Source: Flaveria trinervia
Lineage: Eukaryota; Streptophyta; Magnoliopsida; Asterales; Asteraceae
NCBI GenBank assembly: GCA_025506515.1
Contig: CM046452.1
Location: 42,355,591-42,419,590 of the forward strand
Reading direction: 5' to 3'
DNA length: 64,000 nt
Made by a program: the position numbers and the translations under genes. Shown here piece by piece: positions 23,204 through 34,305 of the stretch. The stretch's first letter is position 1. Each line of letters starts with the position of its first letter. The notes under the pieces are model-generated. The model was not told the origin of the DNA and did no database searches. It saw only the letters and a program-made list of their open reading frames with translations.

Positions 23204-23563
23204 ATTTCCAATATTATTGAAGTTGAAGACTTGAAGAACAAAAACAATAAAAATATTAGTCTAGGATTTCCAATATAATTGCTAGATTAGTATAAATAGC
23301 AACATATATCATACATGTAAAGGTGAATAATTCTCCACCAAGGGTGGGAATTAATTCCATCAACAATATCATTATATCATCATCTTACATGTATGATGAT
23401 TTCAACATCAAAGCACTAAACATCAAACTTTTAACACATTGTATTCATCATGTTCTTCATCATCATTATTATTATTTTAGCATCTAATCATTCAAGTTTT
23501 ATGATCATCAATATGATTCCTAAGATCCAAGCTCATTGTTCTCGTTCATATCAGGAACACACA
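23204..23563 (+). repeat. LTR copy a of the array, left end missing
   Basis: Matches copies b and c from 'atttc(c/t)aatattattgaagttg' on, but lacks the first 30 or so bases and has a short internal deletion after 'agtctagg'. It ends in GGAACACACA before the primer-binding site (TTGGTATCAGAGC at 23565-23577). Confidence 0.8.
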
Positions 23564-24353
23564 ATTGGTATCAGAGCTGGAGTTGATGGATTCATATTGA
23601 TTTTGATGAGATTTCATGGTTACATTGCTAAAATCATTAAAGATATGAAGAAAACAATTCAGCAATACAAGATCTGATGCGGAACTCGTTCACAACCGCG
23701 GTTGGCAAAGGATGAATACGATTATGTCTCGATCTTTCTTCACTGTTGTCCACACTCACGGAAAGAACAGATTTACTAGGCGTGAAGAAAAGACAGCCCG
23801 ATAAGATTGCGGCCGAGGGTTTGCTCAAATCAAAGAGGCTGCCTAATTAGGGATGCCCTAATTAGGGTTGCCGAATCAAAGAGGCTGCCGAACCAAAGTG
23901 GCCTTTGCGGCCACATTAGGGATGCAGAATCAGGGTTTGCAACCTAGGGTTGCAAATGGGCTCGTGAATACAATTGGGTTTGTTACTTGGGCTCCATCAT
24001 TAAAACAAAAAGAAAAGGTGGACCTGGATTTTTTTGTTTGGGCCGCCAATATCAAAAAGAAAAGGTGGACTCGAATTTATTTGTTTGGGCCGCCAACATC
24101 AAAATGAAAAGGGGGACTCGGATTTAATTGTTTGGGCCGCCAACATCAAAAAAAACATGGATTATGATTTTAGCTTAAAGCAATGAAAGAAAGCTATAAC
24201 CACAAATCAAAAACAAAAAAAAATTGGTTGTTCTAAAGTTTTGAAGATCTCACTTCCGCATCAACAACAACATTCTTAGCTTTGAACAACTATTCAATAA
24301 AATCAACGTCAAGCTTCAATTCACATTGGAAATCTAAAATTAAGGGGGAGTAT
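23564..24353 (+). other. Internal domain a of the array
   Basis: About 790 bp. It has TTGGTATCAGAGC at its start, an AT-rich section, a GC-richer section with CGCGGTTG and repeated GAGGCTGCCGAA / AGGGATGCCCTAATTAGG blocks, then three copies of a roughly 48-bp unit (AAAGGTGGAC ... GGGCCGCCAA) at about 24014-24150, and a polypurine tract at 24341-24350. No protein is recognised; the short ORFs differ between copies. Confidence 0.7.
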
Positions 24354-24754
24354 TGTTGGGCATTCTACCTAAGAAGAAATTGAAAATTTCTAATATTATT
24401 GAAGTTGAAGACTTGAAGAACGAAAATGACAAAAATATTAGTCTAGGGTTTATTTTGTAATTATTGTAATTGCTAGATTAGTATAAATAGCAACATATAT
24501 CATCCATGTAAAGGTGAATAATTCTCCACCAAGGGTGGGAATTAATTCCATCAATAATATCATTATATCACCATCTTACATGTATGATGATTTCAACATC
24601 AAAGCAATAAACATCAAACTTTAAACACATTGTGTTCATCATGTTCTTCATCATCATTATTATTATTTTAGCATCTAATCATTCAAGTTTTATTATCATC
24701 AATATGATTCCTAAGATCCAAGCTCATTGTTCCCGCTCATATCGGGAACACACA
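24354..24754 (+). repeat. LTR copy b of the array (401 bp)
   Basis: Complete: TGTTGGGCATTC to GGAACACACA. A TATA-like 'gtataaatagc' lies at 24480-24490. It serves as 3' LTR of unit a and 5' LTR of unit b. Confidence 0.88.
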
Positions 24755-25493
24755 GTTGGTGTCAGAGCTGGAGTTGATGGATTCATATTGATTTTGATGA
24801 GATTTCATGGTTAGATTGCTAAAATCAATGAAGATATGAATAAAACAATTCAACAATACAAGATCCAATGCGGAACTTGTTCACAACCGCGGTTGCCGAA
24901 GGATGAATACGATTATGTCCCGGTCTTCGTTCACTGTTGTCCATACTCACGGAAGGAACGGATTTACTAGGTGTGAAGAAAAGACAGATGAATAAGATTG
25001 CGGCCGAGGGTATGCTCGAATCAAAGAGGCTGCCGAATTAGGGATGCCCTAATTAGGGTTGCGGAACCAAAGAGGCTGCCGAACCAAAGTGGCCTTTCCG
25101 ACCACATTAGAGGTGCCGAATTAGGGTTTGCAACCTATGGTTGCAAATGGGCTCGTGAATACCATTGGGTTTGTTACTTGGGCTCCATCATTAAAACAAA
25201 AATAAAGGTGGACTCGGATTTATTTGTTCGGGCCACCAATATTAAAAAGAAAAGGTGGACTCGGATTTAATTGTTTGGGCCGCCAACATCAAAAAAACAT
25301 GGATTAGGCTTTTAGCTTAAACCTATGAAAGCAAGCTATAACCACAAATCAAAAACAAAAAAAATTGGTTGTTCTAAAGTTTTAAAAATCTCACTTCCGC
25401 ATCAACAACAACATTCTTAGCTTTGAACAACTATTCAACAAAATCAACGTCACGCTTCAATTCACATCGGAAATCTAAATTAAGGGGGAATAT
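24755..25493 (+). other. Internal domain b of the array
   Basis: About 739 bp, with the same order as domain a: primer-binding site (TTGGTGTCAGAGC at 24756), CGCGGTTG, GAGGCTGCCGAA repeats, only two 48-bp units (about 25204-25290), and a tract TTAAGGGGGAA. It is non-coding. Confidence 0.7.
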
Positions 25494-25890
25494 TGTTGGG
25501 TATTCTACCTACGAAGAAATTGAAAATTTCTATTGTTATTGAAGTTGAAGACTTGAAGAACAAAAACAACAGAAATATTAGTCTAGGGTTTATTTTGTAA
25601 TTATTGTAATTGCAAGATTAGTATAAATAGCAACATATATCATCCATATAAAGGTGAATAATTCTCCACCAAGGGTGGGAATTAATTCCATCAACAATAT
25701 CATTATATCATCATCTTACATGTATGATGATTTGAACATTAAAGCAATAAACATCAAACTTTAAACACATTGTGTTCATCATGTTCTTCATCATAATTAT
25801 TATTATTCTAGCATCTAATCATCCAATAATATCATCAATATGATTCCTAAGATCCAAGCTCATTGTTCCTGTTCATATCGGGAACACGCA
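25494..25890 (+). repeat. LTR copy c of the array (397 bp)
   Basis: Complete: TGTTGGGTATTC to GGAACACGCA, highly similar to copy b, with the TATA-like 'gtataaatagc' near 25620-25630. Confidence 0.88.
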
Positions 25891-26591
25891 ATTGGTATCA
25901 AAGCTGGAGTTGATGGATTCATATTGATTTTGATGAGATTTCATGGTTAGATTGCTAAAATTATTGAAGATATGAAGAAAACAATTCAATAATCAATTTA
26001 ACAATACAAGATCCGATGCGGAACTTGTTCACAACCGCGGTTGATGAAGGATGAATACGATTATGTCTCGGTCATCGTTCACCGTTTTCCACATTCACGG
26101 AAGGAACAAATGTACTAGGCGTGAAGAAAAGACTGTCGAATGAGATTGCGACCGAGGGTATGCTCGAATCAAAGAGGCTGCCAAATTAGGGATGCCCTAA
26201 TTAGGGTTGCCGAACCAAAGTCGCCTTTGCGGCCACATTAGGGATGCCGAATTAGGGTTTGCAACCTAGGGTTGCAAATGGGCTTGTGAACACCATTGGG
26301 TTTGTTACTTGGGCTCCATCATTAAAACAAAAAGAAAAGGTGGACTCGGATTTATTTGTTTGGGCCGCCAACATCAGAAAGAGAAGGTGGACTTGAATTT
26401 ATTTCTTTAGGCTGCCAACATCAAAAAGAAAAGGTGGACTCGGGTTTAATTGTTTGGACCGCCAACATAAAAAACATGGATTAGGGTTTTAGTTTAAAGC
26501 TATGAAAGCAAGCTATAACCACATATCAAAAACAAAAAAAATTGGTTCCGCATCAACAACAACATTCTTTGCTTTGAACAACTATTCAACA
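25891..26591 (+). other. Internal domain c of the array, right end deleted
   Basis: Primer-binding site TTGGTATCAAAGC at 25892, then the same order of blocks with three 48-bp units (about 26336-26470). It breaks at 'aaatcaacatc', where it joins the middle of an LTR without polypurine tract or LTR start, so a deletion of several hundred bases occurred, perhaps at the short shared word AATCAAC/AAACATC. Confidence 0.65.
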
Positions 26592-26742
26592 AAATCAACA
26601 TCAAACTTTAAACACATTGTGTTCATCATGTTCTTCATCATCATCATTATTATATTTTAGCATCTAATCATTCAAGTTTTATTATCATCAATATGATTCC
26701 TAAGATCCAAGCTTATTGTTCCCACTTATATCAGGAACACAT
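26592..26742 (+). repeat. LTR copy d of the array, right-hand part only
   Basis: Covers the last 150 bp or so of the LTR ('aaacacattgtgttcatcat' to 'tcaggaacaca'). Beyond it the sequence returns to the region preceding ORF3 of element E. Confidence 0.7.
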
Positions 26743-26850
26743 AATAACCTATGAAAATTTAAGTTATTCTTCATCGGCAGATGTTTTTAAGTGATCCACA
26801 GATGATATACGAAGTCCATAGATGATCTCTGGAAGAAATAAAAAAACCAA
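26743..26850 (+). other. Pre-ORF3 region of element E
   Basis: Short non-coding remnant matching 18345-18440 of element D ('taacctatg(t/a)aaatttaagtta'), with CAGATG / GGAAGAA half-sites. Everything of E upstream of this point (LTR, gag, pol) is missing. Confidence 0.6.
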
Positions 26851-27638
26851 CGATTTGCAAGATAACACAATGTGTGTGCTTTCTTAAACCCTAACGATCC
26901 TGTTTCAGAAGGAGGTCAAGACATTATACACTATCTGAGAAGATGTAGGCTGGTTTATGCCTTGTCAGCGAAGCCAGTGATACCTCAATCACACATTACT
27001 GACTTCTGGAACTCCGCACAAATAGAAGAAGATGAAGAAGTTATTGTGGCGGAAGTGAAGAGTCAAAGACTGAGGATAAAATGAGCAGACATTAAGGAGG
27101 GTTCTAGAGTTGGGAAATCTAGAAGCTGGTCACCCTGATGCGTTTGAAAATGAATACATAGAAAGAGTATTCAATCTAATGGGATATGATGATGACTTCA
27201 AGGACGGAGAGATCAAGAAAGGAAGACTATGCTAGCCATACAAATTTCTCAGTCACACTTATCTTAAGTGCATCTCTAACAAGAAATCCGGACTTGATAG
27301 ATTTTCAAGGCACTTTTCTTCGGGGATCATTGGTATTTTTGAGGGAAGAACATACAACTACTCCAAGTACATATTTAATTGTCTGTGTTGCCACATCAAA
27401 GCTCAAAAGGCTGACAAGATATACATGTTTCCAGTGATCTGCAACTGATCATCAATGCTGATCTGCCTGGACTGCTATAGATGGTGATGTGCTTGTTCAA
27501 GCACACCTAGGGAGTTCTGTTTTGAATATGATAAGTGGGAAGTATGAAGGAGGAGACATGCCCATGTTTGCTCATATGGTAGATGCAAATGCAAACATTC
27601 CTCAAGAATTGATATGGGAAGAAGTTCAAGAGAGTTCA
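26851..27638 (+). pseudogene. ORF3 of element E, N-terminal part
   Basis: Matches D from residue 4 or so, but its ATG is lost. A 70-residue open part at 26872-27084 includes GQDIIHYLRRCRLVYAL and HITDFWNSA, so the F-W-x-S-A motif is intact here. Frameshifts follow. At 27638 the gene is cut by insertion of element H, with the target site GTTCA at 27634-27638; it resumes at 41608 without loss of sequence. Confidence 0.8.
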
Positions 27639-28349
27639 TGTTAGGACCTGGTATTTGACCGAAATACCTGGAGATCACGTGTAAACCAGATCAAATAGTG
27701 CGGAATCCTATTTGATTGGCGATCCAATCAGTGAGAACACATGAAGAATCAATTAAGGATTGAAACTAACGTTAGAAATCGATTGGGAATCGATCTAATG
27801 TGTTCTATGAACTTGGAGAACGATTTGGAAGGTTTCTGGACGGCTAGGGTTTGTCTGGAATCGTAATTGATCGAGAGTCCTCGTTTTTCACGAATTGAGT
27901 TGTATTTATAGGTTGGCACTATCCAATCGTGCGACTGAACCATTAGTTTGGTTCAGTCGTGCGATTGAACCATGCGGTTGGTTCATTCGTGCGACTGAGT
28001 GTTTAGTCGTGCGACTGAGCCAATCTTATGTTACAGTCGTACGACTGATCCAGTCTCCTGGTTCAGTCGTGCGACTGAGTCAATCGTGTGAAGTTCTTCA
28101 TGCTTATGGTTCATTCGCATGAGCCATTCGCATGGCAACTTCATTAACTTAAGTTTGAATGTTTTAGTTAATTAATATAACATAATGTGCAACCATTCAA
28201 ATAATCATATACCCAATCAATTCAGTCACGACTCATTAACGAACTATTAAACATTATAACTAACAGACTATCAATATCATTTCATTAATCATACCAAACA
28301 AGATCTATTACATCACATACCATGATCTAGGGACATACATGTATCAACA
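27639..28349 (-). repeat. 3' LTR of element H
   Basis: 711 bp. The block at 27915-28130 contains about ten half-sites of the type CA(G/A/T)TCGTGCGA(C/T/A)TG, one of them the perfect palindrome CAGTCGTACGACTG near 28035. The distal part is AT-rich. Confidence 0.93.
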
Positions 28350-28362
28350 AACTCCCCCTTGG
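28350..28362 (-). promoter_or_regulatory. Polypurine tract, element H
   Basis: The minus strand reads CCAAGGGGGAGTT immediately before the 3' LTR. It is the same AAGGGGGAG core as in elements D and E. Confidence 0.85.
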
Positions 28363-28374
28363 ACCTAGATCTCT

Positions 28375-31300
28375 CTAATGTCTTGTTTTCTTAATTACCT
28401 CCTCATATTTCTTGTACTTGTCCTCTTGTGTGACTCCTGCGTGAATATCAAACGCGAAGCAAAGTCGTATAACGTTTTGGAACTGGAGGGCTTGTACAAT
28501 GTCTTGTGTGTCATAGAACAGTGGCCACTTGTATAATGTATAGACATCATTAGCAGACAAGTTGGTTAGCCACATTGGGTCGAATACCTGACAGTATCCA
28601 TTTGGTCCCCTTTGTTCAGAACTATGACAGCTTCAGCAGTTCTCCAATCATAGTACCACCATTTGAAGTGTGGAGTGAAATCCTTTGTCATTTCCTGAAG
28701 TGGGATTCTTGACATTGTGCGCGGAGGATTCCACTTCAACACAATCTTTGGTTTTCCAGTAATGGCATCCATCTCAGACCTTCTAATATACCTTGTAGGT
28801 TGTTGAGGTCTAAAGTTAATCCACCTGGTGTGGTACTCTTTCTTTAGGGCAGCCTCAAACCAGCCTGACATCTTTCTCGGGTCAGCATACAACAGCTTCA
28901 ATTTGGCCTGCTGGTTGAGCTCAAATCCTGGTAGTGTCTTTAGATCATGTGGAAATCTAAAGTACTCTATGCCCTTTTCCCTCTTAACGGCATAAACGTT
29001 AAGATCATCAAAATATGCCCATGCTATAATCCTGCCTGACACCGTAAGATGTTTCTTGATGCTGTAGAACTTGGTGTAGGCATCCCTCTTCGGTGCAGCA
29101 TGTTGGGCTCTGACTTCTTTAAAACATTCAGCCCACTCAGCCTTTCGAATGTATACGTCATCGTTTGAGGCTTGGGTGTTCCTTCGGTCTTTCTGCTTCC
29201 TGCTCCATCTTGTCTAGTACCTCAAACATATCACTGACTAGGGACTCACCCAGATTGGGGACCACATTACCCTCGTTGTCAGCGTACTGAGGGTACTCTT
29301 CAGCAGCAATATCTTCAACCTCAACTTCATCAACGTCATGTAGTTCGTCGTCACTGGTTGAATCAACTGTTGGAGCATCCTTGACAATGTCATCAGGATT
29401 GAGTCTGAACATCTCTGCCAGTTGCTCGTTAGATAGGTCATGAATTATTTCACCTTCTTCAGGGTATAACTCACTGACCTTCTGACAATCCCTTGCAGAT
29501 CAAGAATCATTGTGAGTTGAGACTTGACCTGTTGAAGGGGAGCAATATCAAACTCATCTCTGTGGTACTTTGGATCTGTTTGATTTACACATTTCACACT
29601 CAATCATTAGTAATTTATCAAACAAAATGCATTAACTTAATATAAACATTTAGTACATGGTTTTTCAATACAGAATACAAAAGTAAATAAATACATAAAC
29701 ATCTACTATTTACTTTTATCCTGAATGCTAGACTCTTCATGTGAAGGTGCAGAAGCAGAAGCTGACTGATCTTGTCTGTTCTTTGTTCTCTTCTCTTGCC
29801 CTGGAGCTGAGACAGATTCAGCTGCTTCTCCTTCTTCAGTGTCTTCATCTTCACACCACACTTCGGTTTTCTCTTCATCAGTATCACTCTCATCATCATC
29901 ATCATCATCATCGTCTTCATTATCTCTGTCTCCATCCCTTATCTTTAAAGGTTCCTCCTTTGATCCTTTCAATTTTAGCAAAATGGTCCTCTTAGCTTTT
30001 TCCAACTCCTCTATTTGCTTACCTGCTGCGACACTTTGAGCTCGGAGTTGGTCCATCTGAGTGTTCTGAGCAGCCAATTGCTGGGCCTGCTCCTCAATTA
30101 CTCGATCCTGCTCTGCAATTTTATGCGATTGTGCAGCAGTCAGGTCAGTAAGCTGGCGGATCTGAGTCGTCTTTTCCTCATCAGCCGCCAGCAATCGCAA
30201 CACCATTCTATTTAACGCCGAAAGCTGTTCCTCTACCCCGATTGGAGGTAGAGGAGATCTATAGGTGTGTGAGGGAAAGGCTGGGGGCTCGGTTTGGTGG
30301 CTAGTGGTGGTGGTGGTGGTGGAGAATATTGGGTCAGGTCGGGATGATGATAGTGGTGGTGGTGGGGGTGAATGATGTAGTGGTGGCTGGGGTCTGTCTT
30401 GTGGTGGTCGGTGATGAGGAGTGAAGAATGTGGTGGTGGAGGGAGCGGTGCTGTGGTGGAAGGTATGGTGGTGGATGGTGTGTTAGAGGTGGTAGTGATG
30501 GAAGTATGTGGTGGGTGGGTAGTGATAAAGGTTACCCTACGCTTCTTCTTAGGTTTCTGCCCATGGGGTTGAGCCATCCGTTTTCTCCTCGTTCCCTTCG
30601 AGGTGGATGCTCCCCCTACAATCCCGCCTGAGGACCCCGGAGCATAAGTTGGGTCAGCTTCTGTATCTCCGGAGCCTCTCGGTTGTTCACCAACAACTCA
30701 ACCCATGTTCTGTGGGAACAACTTTCCTTCCCACAGTTTGGGTTAGTGGCTCCTCATCAGATTCATCCTCATCTTCCTCGTTAAGAACAAAATCTTGATG
30801 AAATCCTGCTGACTCAGTTACTTCAGCAGGTGAGACAGACACAGGGAACAGAATCAGACACCGTGCCTCTGGATGGAATAGCATCATCCCCACTGTCATC
30901 CTCATCTGAATCATCAGTAGGTAGGACAATTGGCTCCACGTCGGAGTCACTGTCCTCGTGACGCCATTGGCGTCTTCCCGGTGCCACATAACTTTCATCT
31001 GCTAAGTGGCCAATCAGTCTCTTTTCCTGGGGCTTAACTTGCTTGCCCCGGTACACCACCATCCTACCCAAAGTAGTATCATCCATAAGTTCCAAAGTCA
31101 CTGCATCGTGACTTTCCTTGGGGAGCTGAGGCAGCTTCTCATTGAATATCATCTGAAGAAATCATGGATACATACAAAAACCTTCTTTCCCTTTTGTTTC
31201 AATGTTCTCTACCAAATAAGCAAAGATCATATTAGAGAAGCTGAAAGGGTGGTTCAGCACCAGAGCCACGAAGCATTCTGTATCTGATCTGATAGGTCAT

Positions 31301-31755
31301 CGAAACCACCCCTTCTCGAAGCGATGCACTTAAGAATCACATGTGCTAGATATTTGTATTGTGGGCACAGGTTGCTCTTATTTAGCACCCCCGAGTTAAT
31401 GTCCCTCATACTTGATTCGAAGAGAACACCCTCTCACGTCAAGGATGTAACTTAGTGGGGTGAGTAGAGTCATCCCCAAACTCAAGGATTCTTTGGATGT
31501 CGTGGCGGTAATGTCGATAGCTTGACCCAAAATTATGCTTCTGATGCTGTATGGCTCACGAGAACGATCCACTGAGGCATTCTCCCAGAATGCCTGGTGT
31601 AGTGATTTGTAAGGTGTGCAGGGCGTAGATATGCCTTATATGCCGTGAACGTTTGAGAAGGCTATAATATCGGAGAACTTGGCCCCGTTCCGTGTCGTGT
31701 GGTCCAAATGGGCACATATGTTGTGCTTTGGATTAAGAGACCATCGGTCAGTCAT
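28375..31755 (-). pseudogene. ORF3 (envelope-like by position) of element H
   Basis: Reads from ATG 31755 to a stop at 28375. The N-terminal domain (31755-31150, broken) includes QAFWENASV and ends FLQMIFNEKLPQLP. An acidic Ser/Asp stretch follows (31000-30850), then a Pro/Thr-rich part that includes the basic cluster KPKKKRRV (30545-30560). A long heptad coiled coil (ADEEKTTQIRQLTDL to ELEKAKR, 30190-29990) leads into an Asp/Glu tract. The C-terminal domain (29042-28375) is rich in W, Y and F, for example FKWWYYDWR. Several frameshifts are present. It sits between the repeat-rich post-pol region and the polypurine tract. Function unknown; no clear membrane segment seen. Confidence 0.8.
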
Positions 31756-34305
31756 TTTTCCTGAAAACACAAAAAACTGATCATTAGTACATAATACATG
31801 GAATTCATTTCTATGTGTAGTGTTTCACTTCCATTATGATTCATTCATGCGAATGAATCATGCGACTGAGTCATTCGGTTGTTTGAGACATGCGATTGAG
31901 TTCAATCGGCTGATTGAGACATGCGATTGAGTTCAATCGGCTGATTGAGACATGCGATTGAGTTCAATCGGCGGATTGAGACATGCGATTGAGTTCAATC
32001 GGCCGACTGGACTCATTCGGGTGGTTCATTCGGTCGAATGATCCAATCGTAAGGTTCAATCGTGCGATTGGAGTTCATTCGAACGACCAGTCGCTTGCCC
32101 CACTGTTCGATCGCCTGTGGGTCGAATCTTGACCAATCTAAGTCATTTAACAGTGTTTAATGGTCCATTCGCCTCGTCTACTTGTCACTAATAACCTATT
32201 AAACTCAATTTAACATTTTGTTTAATTACATAGGTGATTAGGTCATTTCACAGTTTGGTTCTTGATTCAATCGGGTGTCTCTATTGTAGGTTCGGTAATG
32301 TGCTGATTTTGGTAGGATTCAAAGAGTAATGTACCTGTAAATCGTCACTCGAATGTAAGAAACTTAACAGCAATGTAAATTAGGATCTGTGGCAATTTTG
32401 ACAGAGTAACGGTAAAGAACGCGATTTGGGGTGCTATTGGGAGTGATGAATGAGATGCGATCGACTGAGGCCCTTTAAATACTGACCCTAGTTTCAACGG
32501 CCGACTGGCCTCATTCGCACAGTTCATTCGGGCGACTGAGGTTCAGTCGTACGATTGGCCTAGTCAATCGCATTCAGTCGGCCGACTGAGTCTCAGTCGG
32601 TCGACTGACTCATTCGGTCTCCTTCATTCGCCTCTTTAGTTGACCGACTAAGCCTCAGTCGGTCTACTGTTTCATTCTCCCCCTTCTATTCGGTCAATGG
32701 ATCATTTCATGTCCATTCGGCCGATTGGAAGCCATTCGCATAATTGGTCGATAACCATGATCCACTAGTGCGAATGGGTCACACTTTGTGAGTTTACAGT
32801 CATTTTGAACATTACTATTAAGGACCCTTTTCACTTTTGATAATAACATTGTAAGATCTCTAACCAATTCAGTCACATCAGATGTGACTTTTTAGACTTG
32901 GAAAACATGTGCCATCTCAGAGTGACCCTTTTAGGTAAGTTAATTTCTTCTGATTTCCTGATGTAGTCCGACAGACACACAAATTAAAAGATAACATAGA
33001 AACTTAAACTAAATACACAAATAAAGTTTATTTTTGGACTTTTTGTGAGAGATAAAACCCTAAGATGGAAATCTAAGGGATTTGGTAGGGAGTTGACAGC
33101 ACTTCAACTTAGATTGATCATATCTGGACCAATTCAATTTTGGAATCATACAGGAACATCAAATCATTTGGGACTTGTATTAAAACTTTTTGATGCTTAA
33201 ATTCTCGGTGTTCATCCAGAGTCGTTTGCAACTTAAGGAAATCATACTGAAACTCTAGATTTTCACATGATTTGAACTCTTGAGAATGTAGCCACTAAGA
33301 TTGTCAGTATGTTTGTCCACTTAAATCCATACACAGACTTTTGACGCAGACTGGTGACTGATTTAGGTTTAATATTTCAGCTGACATTTGTGGATCCCAC
33401 ACTTATATGGTAATCAACATTCCTCAGAGGTTTTTGAGCGGTCTACGGGTATTATCACAAGAAGAGACTATTCTTAGAGCTTTCAAAGAGAAGCCTGTCC
33501 TCAGGTCAGTGCCATCGCACAGCAGAGAGGCGGCAAACAACAATGAATTCTAGAATATCTAGGTTATGCTTATCCTCAGGTCAGTGCATCGCACAGCAGA
33601 GAGGCACACAACCTATCTCCTGTTAGAGCAGCTTATTTTATTTGACACAATATGCACAACAACATAAGTCATTAGCTTTATTGCTTGTCTTCATTGTTTT
33701 CTTGCTTTGCTCTAATTATGGTCATCCGCACACTTTTGTGGCATTTAAATGCTCATTACCCCTTATTGGAATATATGTGATTGTGTTAACCAGTGATAAG
33801 ATGGAAGCCCACAGTCAGTTGAACAACTTAGTTTGATCTTGAGATCGCCAATCAGGTCTAATTGTCTATCGTGTTGAATCTACCAACATATCATTTGTGG
33901 TCTAGCAGCCTCTAAGTCTACTTTTTTGTGTCACCTTAGAGTTGCCAGTTTTCTATCATCTCCCTTTTTATATTGCTTAGACTACACAGACTTATACTTT
34001 GAACTTTGCAATTGTTCAAAACTTAAATTTTTAAAAACCCTCTCGATTTGTTCCTGTGTACTATCATTTTCCAAAGGTATTGAATCGGTATCACAGACAC
34101 AATACCTCATTTCAGCTAGTTCCCCCTTCTCCCAAATTTTTTTAATGTAACTTACTAAATATTCGCCCCTAAAATACTAAAATCATTTCGGATTTTAAAA
34201 TTTTTGGATTTTAATAAACAGCAGATAAATGAGTTTAAATATAACAGACAAAAGAAAAAAAACAGATAACATAAATAAAATAAACTTTAACGAAACTACA
34301 CCGGA
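31756..34305 (-). other. Post-pol region of element H with family palindromes
   Basis: 2.5 kb without coding sequence. Two clusters of the family half-site lie at 31835-32120 and 32495-32760; the first contains a threefold repeat of 'gacatgcgattgagttcaat'. Perfect palindromes include CAGTCGGCCGACTG near 32577. Two stem-loop motifs are at 33499-33604. The rest is AT-rich and unremarkable. Confidence 0.75.
33499..33604 (-). promoter_or_regulatory. Two copies of the stem-loop motif ending GACCTGAGG (element H)
   Basis: Minus-strand copies lie at 33604-33574 and 33530-33499. Both read CCTCTCTGCTGTGC, a short loop (gat or gatg), GCAC and TGACCTGAGG. Stem GTGC/GCAC replaces the GTAC/GTAY stems of element B, while the flanks CTCTG and GACCTG are kept. 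Confidence 0.65.

Larger units (their letters stand above)
23204..26742 (+). mobile_element. Tandem array of a small non-autonomous LTR element (TRIM/LARD-like)
   Basis: Three and a half units in head-to-tail order: partial LTR, internal, LTR, internal, LTR, internal, partial LTR, with a period of 1140 bp between the two full LTR starts. Each internal domain starts with a tRNA-Met-type primer-binding site and ends with TTAAGGGGGA(G/A)TAT before the next LTR. None encodes Gag or Pol. Adjacent units share the LTR between them, which is the product expected from unequal crossing-over between LTRs. The enzymes for movement must have come from another copia element. Confidence 0.85.

Noticed and set aside
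27895..28122. 75-residue ORF present at both 27895 and 41154
   Set aside because: It is translation of the palindrome cluster in both H LTRs on the opposite strand.
29741..30215. + strand ORFs with runs of His or Ser
   Set aside because: Antisense shadows of the acidic and coiled-coil part of ORF3 of H.
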